Assembly: GCA_036494545.1 (NCBI GenBank)
Contig: DASXOB010000002.1
Location: 310,001 to 374,000, forward strand
Source: JAICXG01 sp036494545
GTDB taxonomy: Bacteria > Verrucomicrobiota > Verrucomicrobiia > Chthoniobacterales > UBA10450
DNA length: 64,000 nucleotides
Direction: 5' to 3'
In this document: positions 17,066-25,883 of the stretch, piece by piece
Layout of the letters: the number at the start of each line of letters is the position of its first letter
How positions within the stretch are numbered: the stretch's first letter is position 1
The notes under the pieces: generated by a model
Told to the model about the DNA's origin: nothing
The model's input: the letters and a program-made list of their open reading frames with translations, nothing else
The model's database searches: none
Position numbers and translations under genes: made by a program

Positions 17066-17397
17066 GCATGGAACCCGAACCAACAACTCAACCCTGTGTT
17101 TCCCAGGGAGAGGAACGTTTTCATGGTTTCTGGCCATTGCTGTTAATGGGAACAAGTCTTCTGCTCGTCTTGTCCTGGGAAATTTTGGTTGGTGTCCAGA
17201 CTCGCGAAAGCGCGCAGCAGGCGCAGCAACAGCAACTCCGGCTCGTCGATCAGGCAAAACAGGTACAGGTCGGATTGGAAAAACTTGTGCGCGGTCTGGT
17301 TGATCTTTCCAAGACGGACGATGACGCGAGACGGCTCGTGACAAAATTCGGCATCAAGATAAACGAGCCGATGTCCCCAAGCACGACACCCAGGTAA
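17062..17397 (+). CDS. Small membrane protein with coiled coil, unknown function
   Basis: A 111-residue protein. A short cytoplasmic N-terminus leads to one membrane span (FWPLLLMGTSLLLVLSWEIL), then a Gln-rich helical segment (ESAQQAQQQQLRLVDQ) likely to form a coiled coil, and a polar tail. GTG at 17062 overlaps the stop of the previous gene (GTGA); ATG at 17068 is an alternative. It ends 3 bases before the convergent lpxA stop. No family recognised. Confidence 0.62.
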   Translation: MSMEPEPTTQPCVSQGEERFHGFWPLLLMGTSLLLVLSWEILVGVQTRESAQQAQQQQLRLVDQAKQVQVGLEKLVRGLVDLSKTDDDARRLVTKFGIKINEPMSPSTTPR

Positions 17398-17400
17398 CTA

Positions 17401-18204
17401 TCATTCCTCCGCCTTCGGTCGCGCTCGCAGTCCGCCGCAAATTCCGCGACCTTTCGCCGCTGCGACAAAGTCGAAAAACTCCTGCCCCAGTGCAGACCAA
17501 CTGCGCATCCTCGCTTGCTCGAGAGCCTGGCTAACATTGAGGCCGCTCTCGTAAAGCAGACGAAAGGCGGATTTGATCTCCGCCCGTTGCTCCGCGGTCA
17601 TGCCGGCGCGACGCAGCCCAACCACGTTCAAGCCGGCGATCTTGCTACGACTCGAAGCGAGGCAGAAAGGCGGGATATCCTGCCCGTGTTTCGATCCGCC
17701 CTGCGTAATGGCGAGCCGTCCCACGCGGATCTGTTGATGAAAGATGCAGGCGCCGCCAAGAAATGCCCCGTCTCCGATGGAAACGTAGCCGCCAAGGAGA
17801 CAATTGTTCGCGACAACGACCTTGTTGCCGAGGGTGCAATTGTGGCCGAGGTGGGCGCCCGCCATGAGAAAATTGTCGTCGCCGATATACGTCATCGAAT
17901 CGGGCGCAGTGCCGCGATGAATTGTGACTAGTTCGCGAACGGTGTTCCGATTTCCGATCTCGACCGCACTGCGCGTCTCGGGTTTGAAACTCAAATCCTG
18001 GGGCCAACCGCCGATGATCGCGCCGTGCCCGATTCGATTGTCTGCGCCGAGTCGGACAGCGCCATCGATGACAGCGTGCGACTGTACGATCGTACGCGCA
18101 CCGATTTCCACTTCGCCGCCGATGCACGCGTAGGGACCAATCTCGACTCCCTCACCTAGGCGCGCGCCGGGCTCGACAAACGCAGTCGGATGAACCCGAT
18201 TCAC
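17401..18204 (-). CDS. lpxA: Acyl-ACP--UDP-N-acetylglucosamine O-acyltransferase LpxA
   Basis: LpxA catalyses the first step of lipid A synthesis, moving an R-3-hydroxyacyl chain from ACP to UDP-GlcNAc in the cytoplasm. The 267-residue protein shows the hexapeptide-repeat left-handed beta helix (IGPYACIGG, IGHGAIIGG, IGDGAFLGG), the catalytic His at about 121 in AGAHLGHNC, and the C-terminal helical region (GLRRAGMTAEQRAEIKSAFR). GTG at 18204 overlaps the radC stop (GTGA), so the two are coupled. lpxI at 51482 and a PagL-like gene at 22929 are further lipid A functions in this window. Confidence 0.95.
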   Translation of the reverse strand: MNRVHPTAFVEPGARLGEGVEIGPYACIGGEVEIGARTIVQSHAVIDGAVRLGADNRIGHGAIIGGWPQDLSFKPETRSAVEIGNRNTVRELVTIHRGTAPDSMTYIGDDNFLMAGAHLGHNCTLGNKVVVANNCLLGGYVSIGDGAFLGGACIFHQQIRVGRLAITQGGSKHGQDIPPFCLASSRSKIAGLNVVGLRRAGMTAEQRAEIKSAFRLLYESGLNVSQALEQARMRSWSALGQEFFDFVAAAKGRGICGGLRARPKAEE

Positions 18205-18899
18205 AGGACGCCCATCTCTTTAAAGCTAAAATAAGGCAGTCGATCCTGCGCCGGCGCGCCGATGATGACGTGATCAAGCAGTTTGATCTGTAGCAGCTCT
18301 GCCGCTTCACGCAGCCTTCGGGTCAGACTCTGGTCGGCCTGGCTCGGCGAAGGATCGCCTGACGGATGATTGTGCACCACAATCACGGCAAACGCCGCAT
18401 AGATGAGCGCCGGGCGAAAGACATCGCGCGGATGGGCGATGCTTTCGTTCAAGCTGCCGAGCGAAACATCTTCCACCCGCATCAAGTGATAGCGGGTGTC
18501 GAGGAGCACGACGCGAAGCGATTCCTTATGCAGGGCCTGCATTTCTGCGGAGAGCAACTCGTAAATGGCTTCAGGCGTTTCGATCTTTTTTCCGGTGCGA
18601 TTTTCCTTTGCCAGGCGCTGGCCGAGACCGAAGGCGGCCGCGAGCTGCGTCGCCTTTGCCAGCCCAATCCCCTTTATTCGCGCCATCTCACGCACCGAAC
18701 AGCGGCTAAGTGTGCCTAACGAACCGAACTCTTTGATCAGTTGCCGCGCCACGTCCACCGCGTTCGCGCCTTGTCGGCCGGTGCGGAGGAGAATCGCGAT
18801 CAGTTCCGCATCACTCAGGGTGCTCGCTCCCTGGCCTGCCAGTTTTTCGCGAGGGCGCTCGTCGCGCGGCACCTCCCGCATTTTCAACTGCGCCGTCAT
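18201..18899 (-). CDS. radC: RadC family protein (JAMM/MPN+ domain)
   Basis: A 232-residue RadC. The N-terminal helix-hairpin-helix-like part includes LSDAELIAILLRTG and IKGIGLAKATQLAAAF; the C-terminal JAMM metal site is HNHPSGDPSPSQAD. Long annotated as a DNA repair protein, its actual activity is unsettled. The frame is open up to 19055, but the ATG at 18899 gives the standard start (MTAQLKMREVPRDERPREKL). It lies between the polyprenyl synthase gene and lpxA on the minus strand. An exact 9-mer at 18714 codes SLGT. Confidence 0.92.
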   Translation of the reverse strand: MTAQLKMREVPRDERPREKLAGQGASTLSDAELIAILLRTGRQGANAVDVARQLIKEFGSLGTLSRCSVREMARIKGIGLAKATQLAAAFGLGQRLAKENRTGKKIETPEAIYELLSAEMQALHKESLRVVLLDTRYHLMRVEDVSLGSLNESIAHPRDVFRPALIYAAFAVIVVHNHPSGDPSPSQADQSLTRRLREAAELLQIKLLDHVIIGAPAQDRLPYFSFKEMGVL

Positions 18900-18940
18900 A
18901 CTGTTTCCGGGGAAAACTTCCGCGCCATCAGGCCGCAACA

Positions 18941-19966
18941 TCAGGTTCGCAGTTGCTCGAGCAGTTCCTGCAGCGCTTCGCCCAGACCGAAGAGCGAGTC
19001 GACATAACGATTCGCGGGCAACGGCGCCAGCTCGGCTTGCGCTTCGCGGATCCATTCACTGGCAGTCCCAATCGACTCACTGAGGGCGCCGTCGGTCGGC
19101 GAGCTTTGCAAAAGTTCCGTCACTTCCTTCAGTTTGCCCTCTAGCACGAGTGCGCAGCAGCGTTCGCGGTCGAAAGCCGACGCCGATTCCAGCAGGGTAA
19201 GGATGGGCAAGGTCAACTTGCCTTTGCGTAAATCGGTTCCAAGAGTCTTGCCTGTCTCGGCTTCGGTGCCGGCAATGTCAAGGCAATCGTCGTATATCTG
19301 GTAAACCGTTCCGATCTTGGCACCGAAGTTTCGCAGCCGCTGCACGTCCTCATCGTTCGCGCCGCTGATCAATGCGCCCAACTCTGCCGCGCAGGCGAAG
19401 AGCGAGCCTGTTTTCATCCCGATAATCCGGAAATAATCTTCGCGGGTCAGTTGCAGATCGAAGCGCCGTTGGGTCTGAATGATTTCACCGGAGCAGACTT
19501 CGGTCGCGGTCCGCGCAATCGTGCGGCTGATCGCGGTGTCGTCGAAATCCGTTGAGAGATTGAGTGCATGCGCGAAAAGCACGTCGCCGAGAAGAACGCT
19601 AAGCGAATTGCCCCAGCGTGCGTTCACGGTCGGCTGGGAACGCCGCCGCTCGGCATCGTCCATGATGTCGTCATGCACGAGGGTGGCGAGATGGATTAAT
19701 TCAACAATCACTGCCAGGTCCAGATGCCCTGAAACCAGCGTGCCCAAGGCGCCGCCGCTCAGGAGCGCAACCAGTGGCCGCAGGCGTTTGCCGCCGCCAC
19801 TGACCGCATAAGTGACATAACCTTCGATCGCTGGATCAAACGCTGCGGTCTGGGCGTTGATGCGGCGATCGACCTCGTCGAGCTGCGCCTGCACAGGGGC
19901 GAAAACGCGACTCAACGGGCCAGCCACCATCGTGGCGGAGGCGGATGAGTGCGCGGAAATTTTCAC
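18941..19966 (-). CDS. Polyprenyl diphosphate synthase (IspB-like)
   Basis: A 341-residue trans-isoprenyl diphosphate synthase that extends farnesyl-type primers for quinone side chains. The first Asp-rich motif is in LVHDDIMDDAERRR and the second in IYDDCLDIAG, with GGGKRLRPLVALL near the N-terminus and GKTLGTDLRKGKLTLP after the second motif. Chain length cannot be told from sequence alone; octaprenyl or longer is usual for this group. It is part of a minus-strand run pyrF, lipoyl transferase, this gene, radC, lpxA. Confidence 0.92.
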   Translation of the reverse strand: MKISAHSSASATMVAGPLSRVFAPVQAQLDEVDRRINAQTAAFDPAIEGYVTYAVSGGGKRLRPLVALLSGGALGTLVSGHLDLAVIVELIHLATLVHDDIMDDAERRRSQPTVNARWGNSLSVLLGDVLFAHALNLSTDFDDTAISRTIARTATEVCSGEIIQTQRRFDLQLTREDYFRIIGMKTGSLFACAAELGALISGANDEDVQRLRNFGAKIGTVYQIYDDCLDIAGTEAETGKTLGTDLRKGKLTLPILTLLESASAFDRERCCALVLEGKLKEVTELLQSSPTDGALSESIGTASEWIREAQAELAPLPANRYVDSLFGLGEALQELLEQLRT

Positions 19967-20017
19967 AAGCGCAGGATAGAAGGTCGGCTTTTAATGTCAA
20001 AGCTACAGGAGGGCAGC

Positions 20018-20680
20018 TTACCAGCGGCGCAGCCAGCTGTCGGCGCCATATTTTTCGCGCGCCAATTGCGACGCGTTTTGAAGGATGGAAGGCGCGATTT
20101 TTTCTTCCCTGATTTCCTTCCCGAGCAAAGCGGCAAAACGCTGCCGGAAGCCTTGCGACAAATGAGGCAATTGAATACTTCCCTGATGCAGGAAGCCGGC
20201 GCGCGTTCGGCGCTGAGCGGCGCCCGCAATCTTGCGGCCCTCCAGCATGAGATCGTGGCGGACTGGATTCGCGAAACAGGCGTCCGAGACTTTGGGTGCG
20301 GCCTCCGCGGCCAACTCCGCCAAGTAACCTTCGAGGGAAAGAGCGGCCCGAATCGCTTCGTGCAGGGCGGCGTAAATGGCGACTGGTCCGTCTTTCGCAA
20401 CTGGATCGCAGGTTGGCGTGACGAGTGAGTAAGTCAGGTCTTCCCCATGCGGGACAATTCCGCCGCCAGTCCAACGCCTAACGAGTTCGCGCAACTCCGC
20501 TTCAGGAGCGACCTCAGCGAATTTCCCAAAATATCCGAACGAAAGCGCAGGGCGCTCCCAACGATAAAATCGCAAAGTCGACTGCTGCGCTTGCGCGAAA
20601 ATGGCTTCATCGATTGCCATGTTCAATGCCGCGCCGGCCGGGACCGGATCCTCGTGCACGATCAGGCGTTCAAATAGCAT
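20018..20680 (-). CDS. Lipoate-protein ligase A / LipM-like octanoyl transferase
   Basis: A 221-residue BPL/LplA/LipB-fold enzyme that attaches lipoate or octanoate to lipoyl domains. Visible motifs are RRWTGGGIVPHGEDLTYSL, and GRKIAGAAQRRTRAGFLHQGSI with the conserved Lys. DACFANPVRHDL holds a Cys where LipM-type octanoyltransferases have their nucleophile, so LipM-like is slightly favoured over LplA. The frame is open to 20815, but ATG 20680 gives the usual start (MLFERLIVHEDP) and overlaps the 3' end of pyrF by 11 bases. An exact 9-mer at 20476 codes VRRW. Confidence 0.82.
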   Translation of the reverse strand: MLFERLIVHEDPVPAGAALNMAIDEAIFAQAQQSTLRFYRWERPALSFGYFGKFAEVAPEAELRELVRRWTGGGIVPHGEDLTYSLVTPTCDPVAKDGPVAIYAALHEAIRAALSLEGYLAELAAEAAPKVSDACFANPVRHDLMLEGRKIAGAAQRRTRAGFLHQGSIQLPHLSQGFRQRFAALLGKEIREEKIAPSILQNASQLAREKYGADSWLRRW

Positions 20681-21377
20681 CAGCCGCGATTTGTTCCAGG
20701 GCTGCTCGAGGATCCTTCGCACTCGTGATCGGTCGACCGATGACGAGAAAATCCGCGCCTGCGCGAATGGCTTCCGCGGGAGTGAGAGTACGTTTTTGAT
20801 CGTCAGGTGCAGCACCCGCCGGGCGAACGCCAGGAGTCACGATCTTGATTTTCCTGCCGAAGGCATGGCGCAGTGATGTCAATTCGAGCGGGCTGGCCAC
20901 GATTCCGCCCATTCCGCTCTCAACTCCGAGTTTCGCTAGGCGTAACACCTGGTCCTCGATCGAAGACTGGACGCCGGTTTCGCGCAAGCTCATCTCGTCC
21001 ACGCTCGTTAACACCGTGACTCCGAGCAAGAGGAGCCCCGGCGGCGCGGCGCGCACCGCGGCCTCGATCATGGCGCGGCCGCCAGGCAAATGAAGCGTGA
21101 GCATTTCCACGCCTAGCGAACCAGCGCTTTCCACCGCGCGCGCCACCGTATTCGGGATGTCGTGTAATTTAAGATCGAGAAAAATCCGTGCCCCAAGATC
21201 GCGCAAGGCGCGGACAATCTCCGGGCCCGCAGCAATATGAAGCTGCAGGCCGATTTTGAGCGGGCTCCGGAACGGCGCCAGCCTTCGAGCTAACGCAAGC
21301 GCTTCGTCGGCTGTCGAGACATCGAGTGCGACGATGATCCGTTCCAGTGGGTTTATATCTGCGGCTTGCCAGTTCAT
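20670..21377 (-). CDS. pyrF: Orotidine 5'-phosphate decarboxylase PyrF
   Basis: PyrF performs the last step of UMP synthesis. The 235-residue TIM-barrel protein has the catalytic DxKxxD motif in IFLDLKLHDIPNTVARA, the N-terminal IIVALDV strand, and the phosphate-binding VTPGVRP and FLVIGRPIT segments near the end. It overlaps the downstream lipoyl transferase gene and is divergent from ispE, with only about 15 bases between their start codons, so the two promoters must overlap the opposing coding sequences. Confidence 0.96.
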   Translation of the reverse strand: MNWQAADINPLERIIVALDVSTADEALALARRLAPFRSPLKIGLQLHIAAGPEIVRALRDLGARIFLDLKLHDIPNTVARAVESAGSLGVEMLTLHLPGGRAMIEAAVRAAPPGLLLLGVTVLTSVDEMSLRETGVQSSIEDQVLRLAKLGVESGMGGIVASPLELTSLRHAFGRKIKIVTPGVRPAGAAPDDQKRTLTPAEAIRAGADFLVIGRPITSAKDPRAALEQIAADAI

Positions 21378-21392
21378 TCAGTCCCCATAAGG

Positions 21393-22241
21393 ATGCGGCA
21401 ACGTATGCGGTTTTTCGCCCCTGCGAAGATCAATTTGTCGTTCAAAATCCTGCGCCGGCGGGAGGACGGCTTTCACGAAATTGATACCCTGATGACGCCC
21501 ATCTCGTTGAAAGACGAACTGACGATCGAGCCGGCCGAATCGGAAGCGGCGCTCATTTTTTCTTCCGACGATCCCACGCTGTTGCAGGATGAAAGCAATC
21601 TGGTGGTAAGGGCAGCACGAGCTTTCTATCGTGAGATTAGTGCTCCGCCGTTTGCGCGGATTTTCCTGCGCAAGCGAATTCCGCATGGCGCCGGATTGGG
21701 TGGGGGAAGTAGCGATGCCGCGAGCACGTTGCTTGGGCTAAACGAATTGTATGGTGCGCCGATAGCGATTACTCGCCTAACGAGTCTCGCGGCCGAATTG
21801 GGATCCGATGTTCCATTCTTTCTCGCGGGCGGCGCGGCCCGCTGTCGTGGGCGAGGGGAGATCGTCGAGTCGGTGTCGCCTCCACAGCCGCTCTCGCTTT
21901 TGCTTTGCAAGCCAGAATTCGGCGTGCCCACGCCATCGGCATATCAGCAGTGGAATGATTCGCTCGATCTGCCCAATGTCGATTACAACCCGCAACAGGT
22001 CGCGGGGCTCGAGTTGGTGAACGATCTCGAGCGGCCGGTTTTTGAAAAACACATTTTCCTGGCGCGGATGAAAACGTGGCTTCGTCAGCAACCCGAGATT
22101 GCAGCGGCGCTCCTGTCCGGCTCGGGTTCAACCATGTTCGCGATTCTGCGTGATTCATCCGCGGGCGATGCGGTCGCCTCGCGCGCGCGGGCCGAGCTTG
22201 ATCCCAACCTCTGGACCTTCGCTGCGAATTCGTTAGGCTAA
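21393..22241 (+). CDS. ispE: 4-diphosphocytidyl-2-C-methyl-D-erythritol kinase IspE
   Basis: IspE phosphorylates CDP-methylerythritol in the MEP route to isoprenoid precursors, which feed the prenyl synthase encoded nearby. The GHMP-kinase signature is intact (IPHGAGLGGGSSDAASTL), with the N-terminal FAPAKINLSFKI and the C-terminal LLSGSGSTMFAIL. ATG 21393 gives 283 residues; ATG 21405 is also possible. The C-terminus SLG-stop is encoded by a TCGTTAGGC copy (22230) just before TAA, so the last residues derive from the dispersed word. It is convergent with the NUDIX gene and overlaps it by 9 bases. Another copy at 21775 codes LTS. Confidence 0.95.
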   Translation: MRQRMRFFAPAKINLSFKILRRREDGFHEIDTLMTPISLKDELTIEPAESEAALIFSSDDPTLLQDESNLVVRAARAFYREISAPPFARIFLRKRIPHGAGLGGGSSDAASTLLGLNELYGAPIAITRLTSLAAELGSDVPFFLAGGAARCRGRGEIVESVSPPQPLSLLLCKPEFGVPTPSAYQQWNDSLDLPNVDYNPQQVAGLELVNDLERPVFEKHIFLARMKTWLRQQPEIAAALLSGSGSTMFAILRDSSAGDAVASRARAELDPNLWTFAANSLG

Positions 22242-22847
22242 AAGACGGTCAAAATGGTCGAGGCAAATTTGCGACCAGGTCTCGAGATTCTCGCGTCGTT
22301 CTTCCAACTGGCTCTTTGCCAGGAAGGCGAGGTTTGTGATCATCGCTTCCCGCTTTCGCACCTCCGGCTTTACGAGTTGAAAAACGTGCACCACGCCAAG
22401 ATGCACTCGTCCCACCTCGGTTGTGTCGTCATTCAAGAGGGCGACAATCCGATCTTCAAAGGGCGTGTCGATTTGCACCTCTTCACTCACTTCGCGCTCG
22501 ACGCCCGCGCGATAGGCCGCTTCGTCCCAGGCGAAGAGTGATTCGTCGTTATCATTTAGGTGTCCGCCGATGCCGATCGAGCCCTTGGCCACGAGGCGTT
22601 GTTCGCCTGCTTTTTTGCCGCGGACGTAATGCAAGACACGATCGCCGCAGGCGAGAATGGCGTATGGGATAATCTGTTTATGCGTCGGGTCGTTCTCGGC
22701 CGTGGCGCGCGCGAGGAAGTAATTGTTGCCGCGCGCCAGCATGGCCTCGAGGTAAGGCTGGGGCTCGAAGTTGAGCCCGTGAAAGCTGCCCAGCTCGTTG
22801 AAGAGATTCCGCCTGACAACAAGGACGTTTTCGTCAGGCGCGCTCAT
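22233..22847 (-). CDS. NUDIX-like hydrolase/phosphoesterase
   Basis: A 204-residue protein with a recognisable NUDIX box (GIGGHLND followed by AGVEREVSEEVQI), the part that binds metal and pyrophosphate substrates. The N-terminal half (VLVVRRNLFNELGSFHGLNFEP) and C-terminal half match a group of bacterial NUDIX proteins of about 200 residues often named phosphoesterase; the substrate is unknown. It overlaps the ispE stop by 9 bases and is followed on the same strand by the PagL-like gene. Confidence 0.8.
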   Translation of the reverse strand: MSAPDENVLVVRRNLFNELGSFHGLNFEPQPYLEAMLARGNNYFLARATAENDPTHKQIIPYAILACGDRVLHYVRGKKAGEQRLVAKGSIGIGGHLNDNDESLFAWDEAAYRAGVEREVSEEVQIDTPFEDRIVALLNDDTTEVGRVHLGVVHVFQLVKPEVRKREAMITNLAFLAKSQLEERRENLETWSQICLDHFDRLLA

Positions 22848-22928
22848 TCAATTCCTTCTCCTGATTCTGCTTTGCAGCTCGAGCGGAAAAAGAACTGGCG
22901 AAAGAGCATGGCAAAAACAGCAAGCCGA

Positions 22929-23561
22929 TCAGAATGAATAGGTGAGGCCGATCTGCGGACCAATAAGATTGAGGCTGGGATTTGGGTCGGTCTGGCCGCC
23001 ATTGGAAAGATGTTGATATTGCGCCCCCACGCTAACCTTCCAATGGTCATTGACCAAGTATTGCACGCCGATCGCGCTTAGAATATTGAAGGTGAAATCC
23101 TGACCCTGGCCCTGACGAAAGGCATCGGTGCTATCGATGAAGCCGAGTCCGACTCCGCCGGAGGAGTAAGGCTGCAATCTCCAACCCGGCCTAACGAACA
23201 CATAACGAAAGCCGGCCGAGATCCCGAAATAATGGTTTTCCGGGCCTCGAAAAATCGGCTCCGCCATGGCGAGCAAATAAATCTGGTTGTAGCCGCGAAA
23301 GATGCTCGCGTCGTCGCGATACACCCCCCAGCGCAGCCGGGCAGTGAGAAATTCCGCGCCGATTTCGTAGCTATTGGGATTGCCGATGAAGCCCAGCAGG
23401 TAGGCAGTTTCGAAGGCGAATTCAAAATGCGACGGCTCCCATTGCTCGATTGCATTCGCGTCGCTCGGAGCATTCGCCTGTGCCTCTCCAGCCTGAGCTG
23501 GCAGCGCGCAAATTAGATCGATTCCCGCGGCTGCGAGAAGCCCCAACAGCACTTTTTTCAT
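22929..23561 (-). CDS. PagL-like acyloxyacyl hydrolase (lipid A 3-O-deacylase family)
   Basis: A 210-residue outer membrane beta-barrel with a signal peptide (MKKVLLGLLAAAGIDLICALPAQA). It ends in the PagL-family C-terminus YQHLSNGGQTDPNPSLN and GPQIGLTYSF with a terminal Phe. PagL removes the 3-O acyl chain of lipid A using His, Ser and Glu; His and Ser are present in QHLSN, but the position 12 residues after the Ser, where PagL has Glu, is Asn here. The protein may therefore be altered in activity. The frame extends to 23600, but ATG 23561 places the signal peptide first. A 9-mer at 23189 codes FVRPG. Confidence 0.78.
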   Translation of the reverse strand: MKKVLLGLLAAAGIDLICALPAQAGEAQANAPSDANAIEQWEPSHFEFAFETAYLLGFIGNPNSYEIGAEFLTARLRWGVYRDDASIFRGYNQIYLLAMAEPIFRGPENHYFGISAGFRYVFVRPGWRLQPYSSGGVGLGFIDSTDAFRQGQGQDFTFNILSAIGVQYLVNDHWKVSVGAQYQHLSNGGQTDPNPSLNLIGPQIGLTYSF

Positions 23562-23629
23562 GGAAGGGGCGGAGCATATTTCGACTTCCTTGGATTGCAA
23601 TCGACCTCGGCAATCGTCATGCTGCCGTC

Positions 23630-24286
23630 ATGAAGACTCTTTTCGTTCTTTTTTTCGCGGCTCTTGTCTTCGTTCCGGCACTCGCCTCCTCTGCCGAGAA
23701 AAACGACCACACCCCACCGCCGGTCGAAGCCCTTTGGAAGGCGAGCGGCGGCGAGAATTGGCCTAGCGTCAAAACAATCGACTTCACTTTTTCAGTCGTG
23801 AAAGGGGGCAAGACGATTGCTTCCGCCGAACATCACTGGGACGTGTCGGCCTGGACTGATCACGTGAAATGGAAAGACAAGGACGTGACGGTGAATCTCG
23901 CCAATCCTGCATCGGACGAAGATTCGACAGCTGCTTATGCGCGTTGGGTGAACGATTCTTTTTGGCTTCTCGCGCCCTTAAAGTTGAAGGACCGCGGCGT
24001 GCAGGTGAAGGATGAAGGGAGAAAGACGATCGACGGCGCGGAGCGCGAAGTTTTGCATCTGAGCTTCGACAAAGTCGGCCTAACGCCTAACGACCAATAC
24101 AGGCTCTATCTCGATCCGGATACGCATCTTGTCAGCTCGTGGGATTACATGCCCGAGCCCGGGAAAACGATGCATGCCAGCTGGACGGATTATCAACGCT
24201 CGGGTGGTCTCACCCTTGCGACAAACCATTTCATGGATAGCGGCGTGCAGATTCGATTCTTGAATCTGGAAGTGAGGACAAAATAG
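23630..24286 (+). CDS. Secreted protein of unknown function
   Basis: A 218-residue exported protein. The open frame begins at 23450, but the signal peptide MKTLFVLFFAALVFVPALASS starts at ATG 23630. The mature part has LWKASGGENWPSVKTIDFTF, a strand-rich middle (HHWDVSAWTDHVKWKDKDV) and LYLDPDTHLVSSWDYMPEPG, a layout similar to lipoprotein-sorting LolA/DUF6503-like beta proteins, though I cannot confirm the family. It is divergent from the PagL-like gene and convergent with the pseudouridine synthase. A tandem pair of the dispersed word (GCCTAACGC then GCCTAACGA, 24078-24093) codes LTPND. Confidence 0.68.
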   Translation: MKTLFVLFFAALVFVPALASSAEKNDHTPPPVEALWKASGGENWPSVKTIDFTFSVVKGGKTIASAEHHWDVSAWTDHVKWKDKDVTVNLANPASDEDSTAAYARWVNDSFWLLAPLKLKDRGVQVKDEGRKTIDGAEREVLHLSFDKVGLTPNDQYRLYLDPDTHLVSSWDYMPEPGKTMHASWTDYQRSGGLTLATNHFMDSGVQIRFLNLEVRTK

Positions 24287-24308
24287 AGACTTGGAAGTTC
24301 CCGCCTTT

Positions 24309-25088
24309 TCAATGGCTAACGAAGCGAGCCAGATCTTCGGGTAGCGGATTCTGCCAGTCGAACTGGTCAGCTACTCGCAGGCGGGCGGAATGCAGGGCGT
24401 GTCGCGGCAAAAGCAATTCGCGCTCCAACTCCTTCGTCCAGCCATTTTCGATGAAGCGAAGGTAAAGCTGCTCGTTAGGTCCATAAATTTTGTCGCCGAC
24501 AATCGGGTGACTGAGATGCGCAAGGTGCACTCGGATCTGGTGCGTGCGGCCGGTATGGGGGAATGCCCGCACAATGGCAAACTGGCCGCCACCGGCTCCG
24601 CGCCTAACAAATCGTTTTTCGACTCGGAACTCCGTCACCGCCGGCGCGCCTTTTTCATGAATCATTTGCTTGAGCCAGATGTCGGAGTGTCGGAAGTCGC
24701 CGCGGCGCGCCAGCGGCGCGTCGAGTGTTGTTGCTTGCCACTTCGGCCATCCAGCAACGATCGCGAGGTATTCTTTTGCGATCTGGCGTCGCTCCATCGC
24801 GCGACCAAATCGCCGCGCCGTCGAAAGATTCTTGGCAATGAGCACGAGCCCGCTAGTCTCCCGATCGAGCCGGTTCACGATCGAGACCTGGCCGCCGTTG
24901 ACCAACTCAAAGGCCAGGAGTTCGCGCAGCGCGGCCCATAGCGTCGGGGTGCCGTCCGGTTTGCTCGGATGAATGAGCAGGAAGGGCGGCTTGTCGACGA
25001 CGAGATAGTCCTCGGTCTCGGCCACGATTCGAAACTTTGGCGCAACCCTTGCGCGACGATCCGGAGCTTGGATTGGCGGCGTGGTCAT
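24309..25088 (-). CDS. RluA family pseudouridine synthase
   Basis: A 259-residue enzyme that isomerises uridine in rRNA or tRNA. The catalytic Asp is in VNRLDRETSGLVLIAKN, and the family segments FRVEKRF, PHTGRTHQIRVHLAHLSHPIVGDKIYG and LPRHALHSARL follow. There is no S4 domain, so it is closest to RluA/RluC/TruC-type single-domain members. The variant TCGTTAGGT at 24472 and GCCTAACAA at 24603 are one mismatch from the dispersed word. Confidence 0.93.
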   Translation of the reverse strand: MTTPPIQAPDRRARVAPKFRIVAETEDYLVVDKPPFLLIHPSKPDGTPTLWAALRELLAFELVNGGQVSIVNRLDRETSGLVLIAKNLSTARRFGRAMERRQIAKEYLAIVAGWPKWQATTLDAPLARRGDFRHSDIWLKQMIHEKGAPAVTEFRVEKRFVRRGAGGGQFAIVRAFPHTGRTHQIRVHLAHLSHPIVGDKIYGPNEQLYLRFIENGWTKELERELLLPRHALHSARLRVADQFDWQNPLPEDLARFVSH

Positions 25089-25179
25089 AAGTGATTCCCT
25101 GATGAGCGATCACTACGCCGCTGAATTGGTGGCAATCCTTGCACGGTCTTTCGCAGTGCATAGATAAGCGGTCGTCGGC

Positions 25180-25866
25180 ATGATTTCGTTACAAAAGGTT
25201 AGTCGTTATTACCAGACCGGCGAGCGCTCCGTGCGTGCTCTGGAAGATATTTCGCTCGTGATCGAGCAACACGAGTTTGTTGCCATTGTCGGTCCGAGTG
25301 GTTGTGGCAAAAGCACGCTGTTGCATCTCATCGCGGGACTCGACCGGCCAACAACGGGTGAGATCCTGGTCGATAATCTCAACCTAACGAAAGCGGACGA
25401 TGCGCAATTGACCGACTTTCGCCGGCGCCGGCTCGGACTTGTTTTCCAGTTTTTCAACCTTCTTCCCACGATGAATGCTCTGGAAAACGTGAGCCTGCCA
25501 CTCCTCCTCCAGGGCATCGCGCCTAACGAAGCCGCAAGGCGAGCGGAAGAATTATTGGCATTGGTTGGCCTCAGCAATCGCGCCAGCCATTTTGTCCATC
25601 AATTAAGTGGAGGCGAGCAACAACGCACGGCGATCGCGCGCGCGTTGATTCATCGCCCGCCGCTTCTCATCGCGGACGAACCGACTGGCAATCTGGATAG
25701 CGCCGCGGCCAGGCTCGTGCTGGAACTGCTGCAGAAAATTGCCCACGAACAGATGGCGACTTTGATTCTCGTTACGCATAGCTCCGAAGTCGCGGCCATC
25801 GCAACTCGGAGAGTCGAACTGCGCGACGGTAGGGTGGCGAACGACGCAATTCAGCCGTCCAGCTGA
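25180..25866 (+). CDS. ABC transporter ATP-binding protein, LolD/MacB type
   Basis: A 228-residue ATPase with Walker A GPSGCGKSTLLHLIAG, signature LSGGEQQRTAIARAL, Walker B LLIADEPTGNLDS and a terminal switch His (VTHSSEVA). Sequence around the Q-loop (VFQFFNLLPTMNALENV) is typical of LolD, MacB and FtsE-like exporters that act on lipoproteins or peptides from the inner membrane. No permease gene is adjacent; downstream lies a decayed gene. Two 9-mers (25383 one mismatch, 25521 exact) code LT and PNE. Confidence 0.9.
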   Translation: MISLQKVSRYYQTGERSVRALEDISLVIEQHEFVAIVGPSGCGKSTLLHLIAGLDRPTTGEILVDNLNLTKADDAQLTDFRRRRLGLVFQFFNLLPTMNALENVSLPLLLQGIAPNEAARRAEELLALVGLSNRASHFVHQLSGGEQQRTAIARALIHRPPLLIADEPTGNLDSAAARLVLELLQKIAHEQMATLILVTHSSEVAAIATRRVELRDGRVANDAIQPSS

Positions 25867-25883
25867 CGGAGTTGGCGCGCATT

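Noticed and set aside
23450..23629. N-terminal extension of the secreted protein at 23630
   Set aside because: The extension is basic, unlike a secreted N-terminus, and overlaps the PagL-like gene in antisense; the signal peptide starts at 23630.
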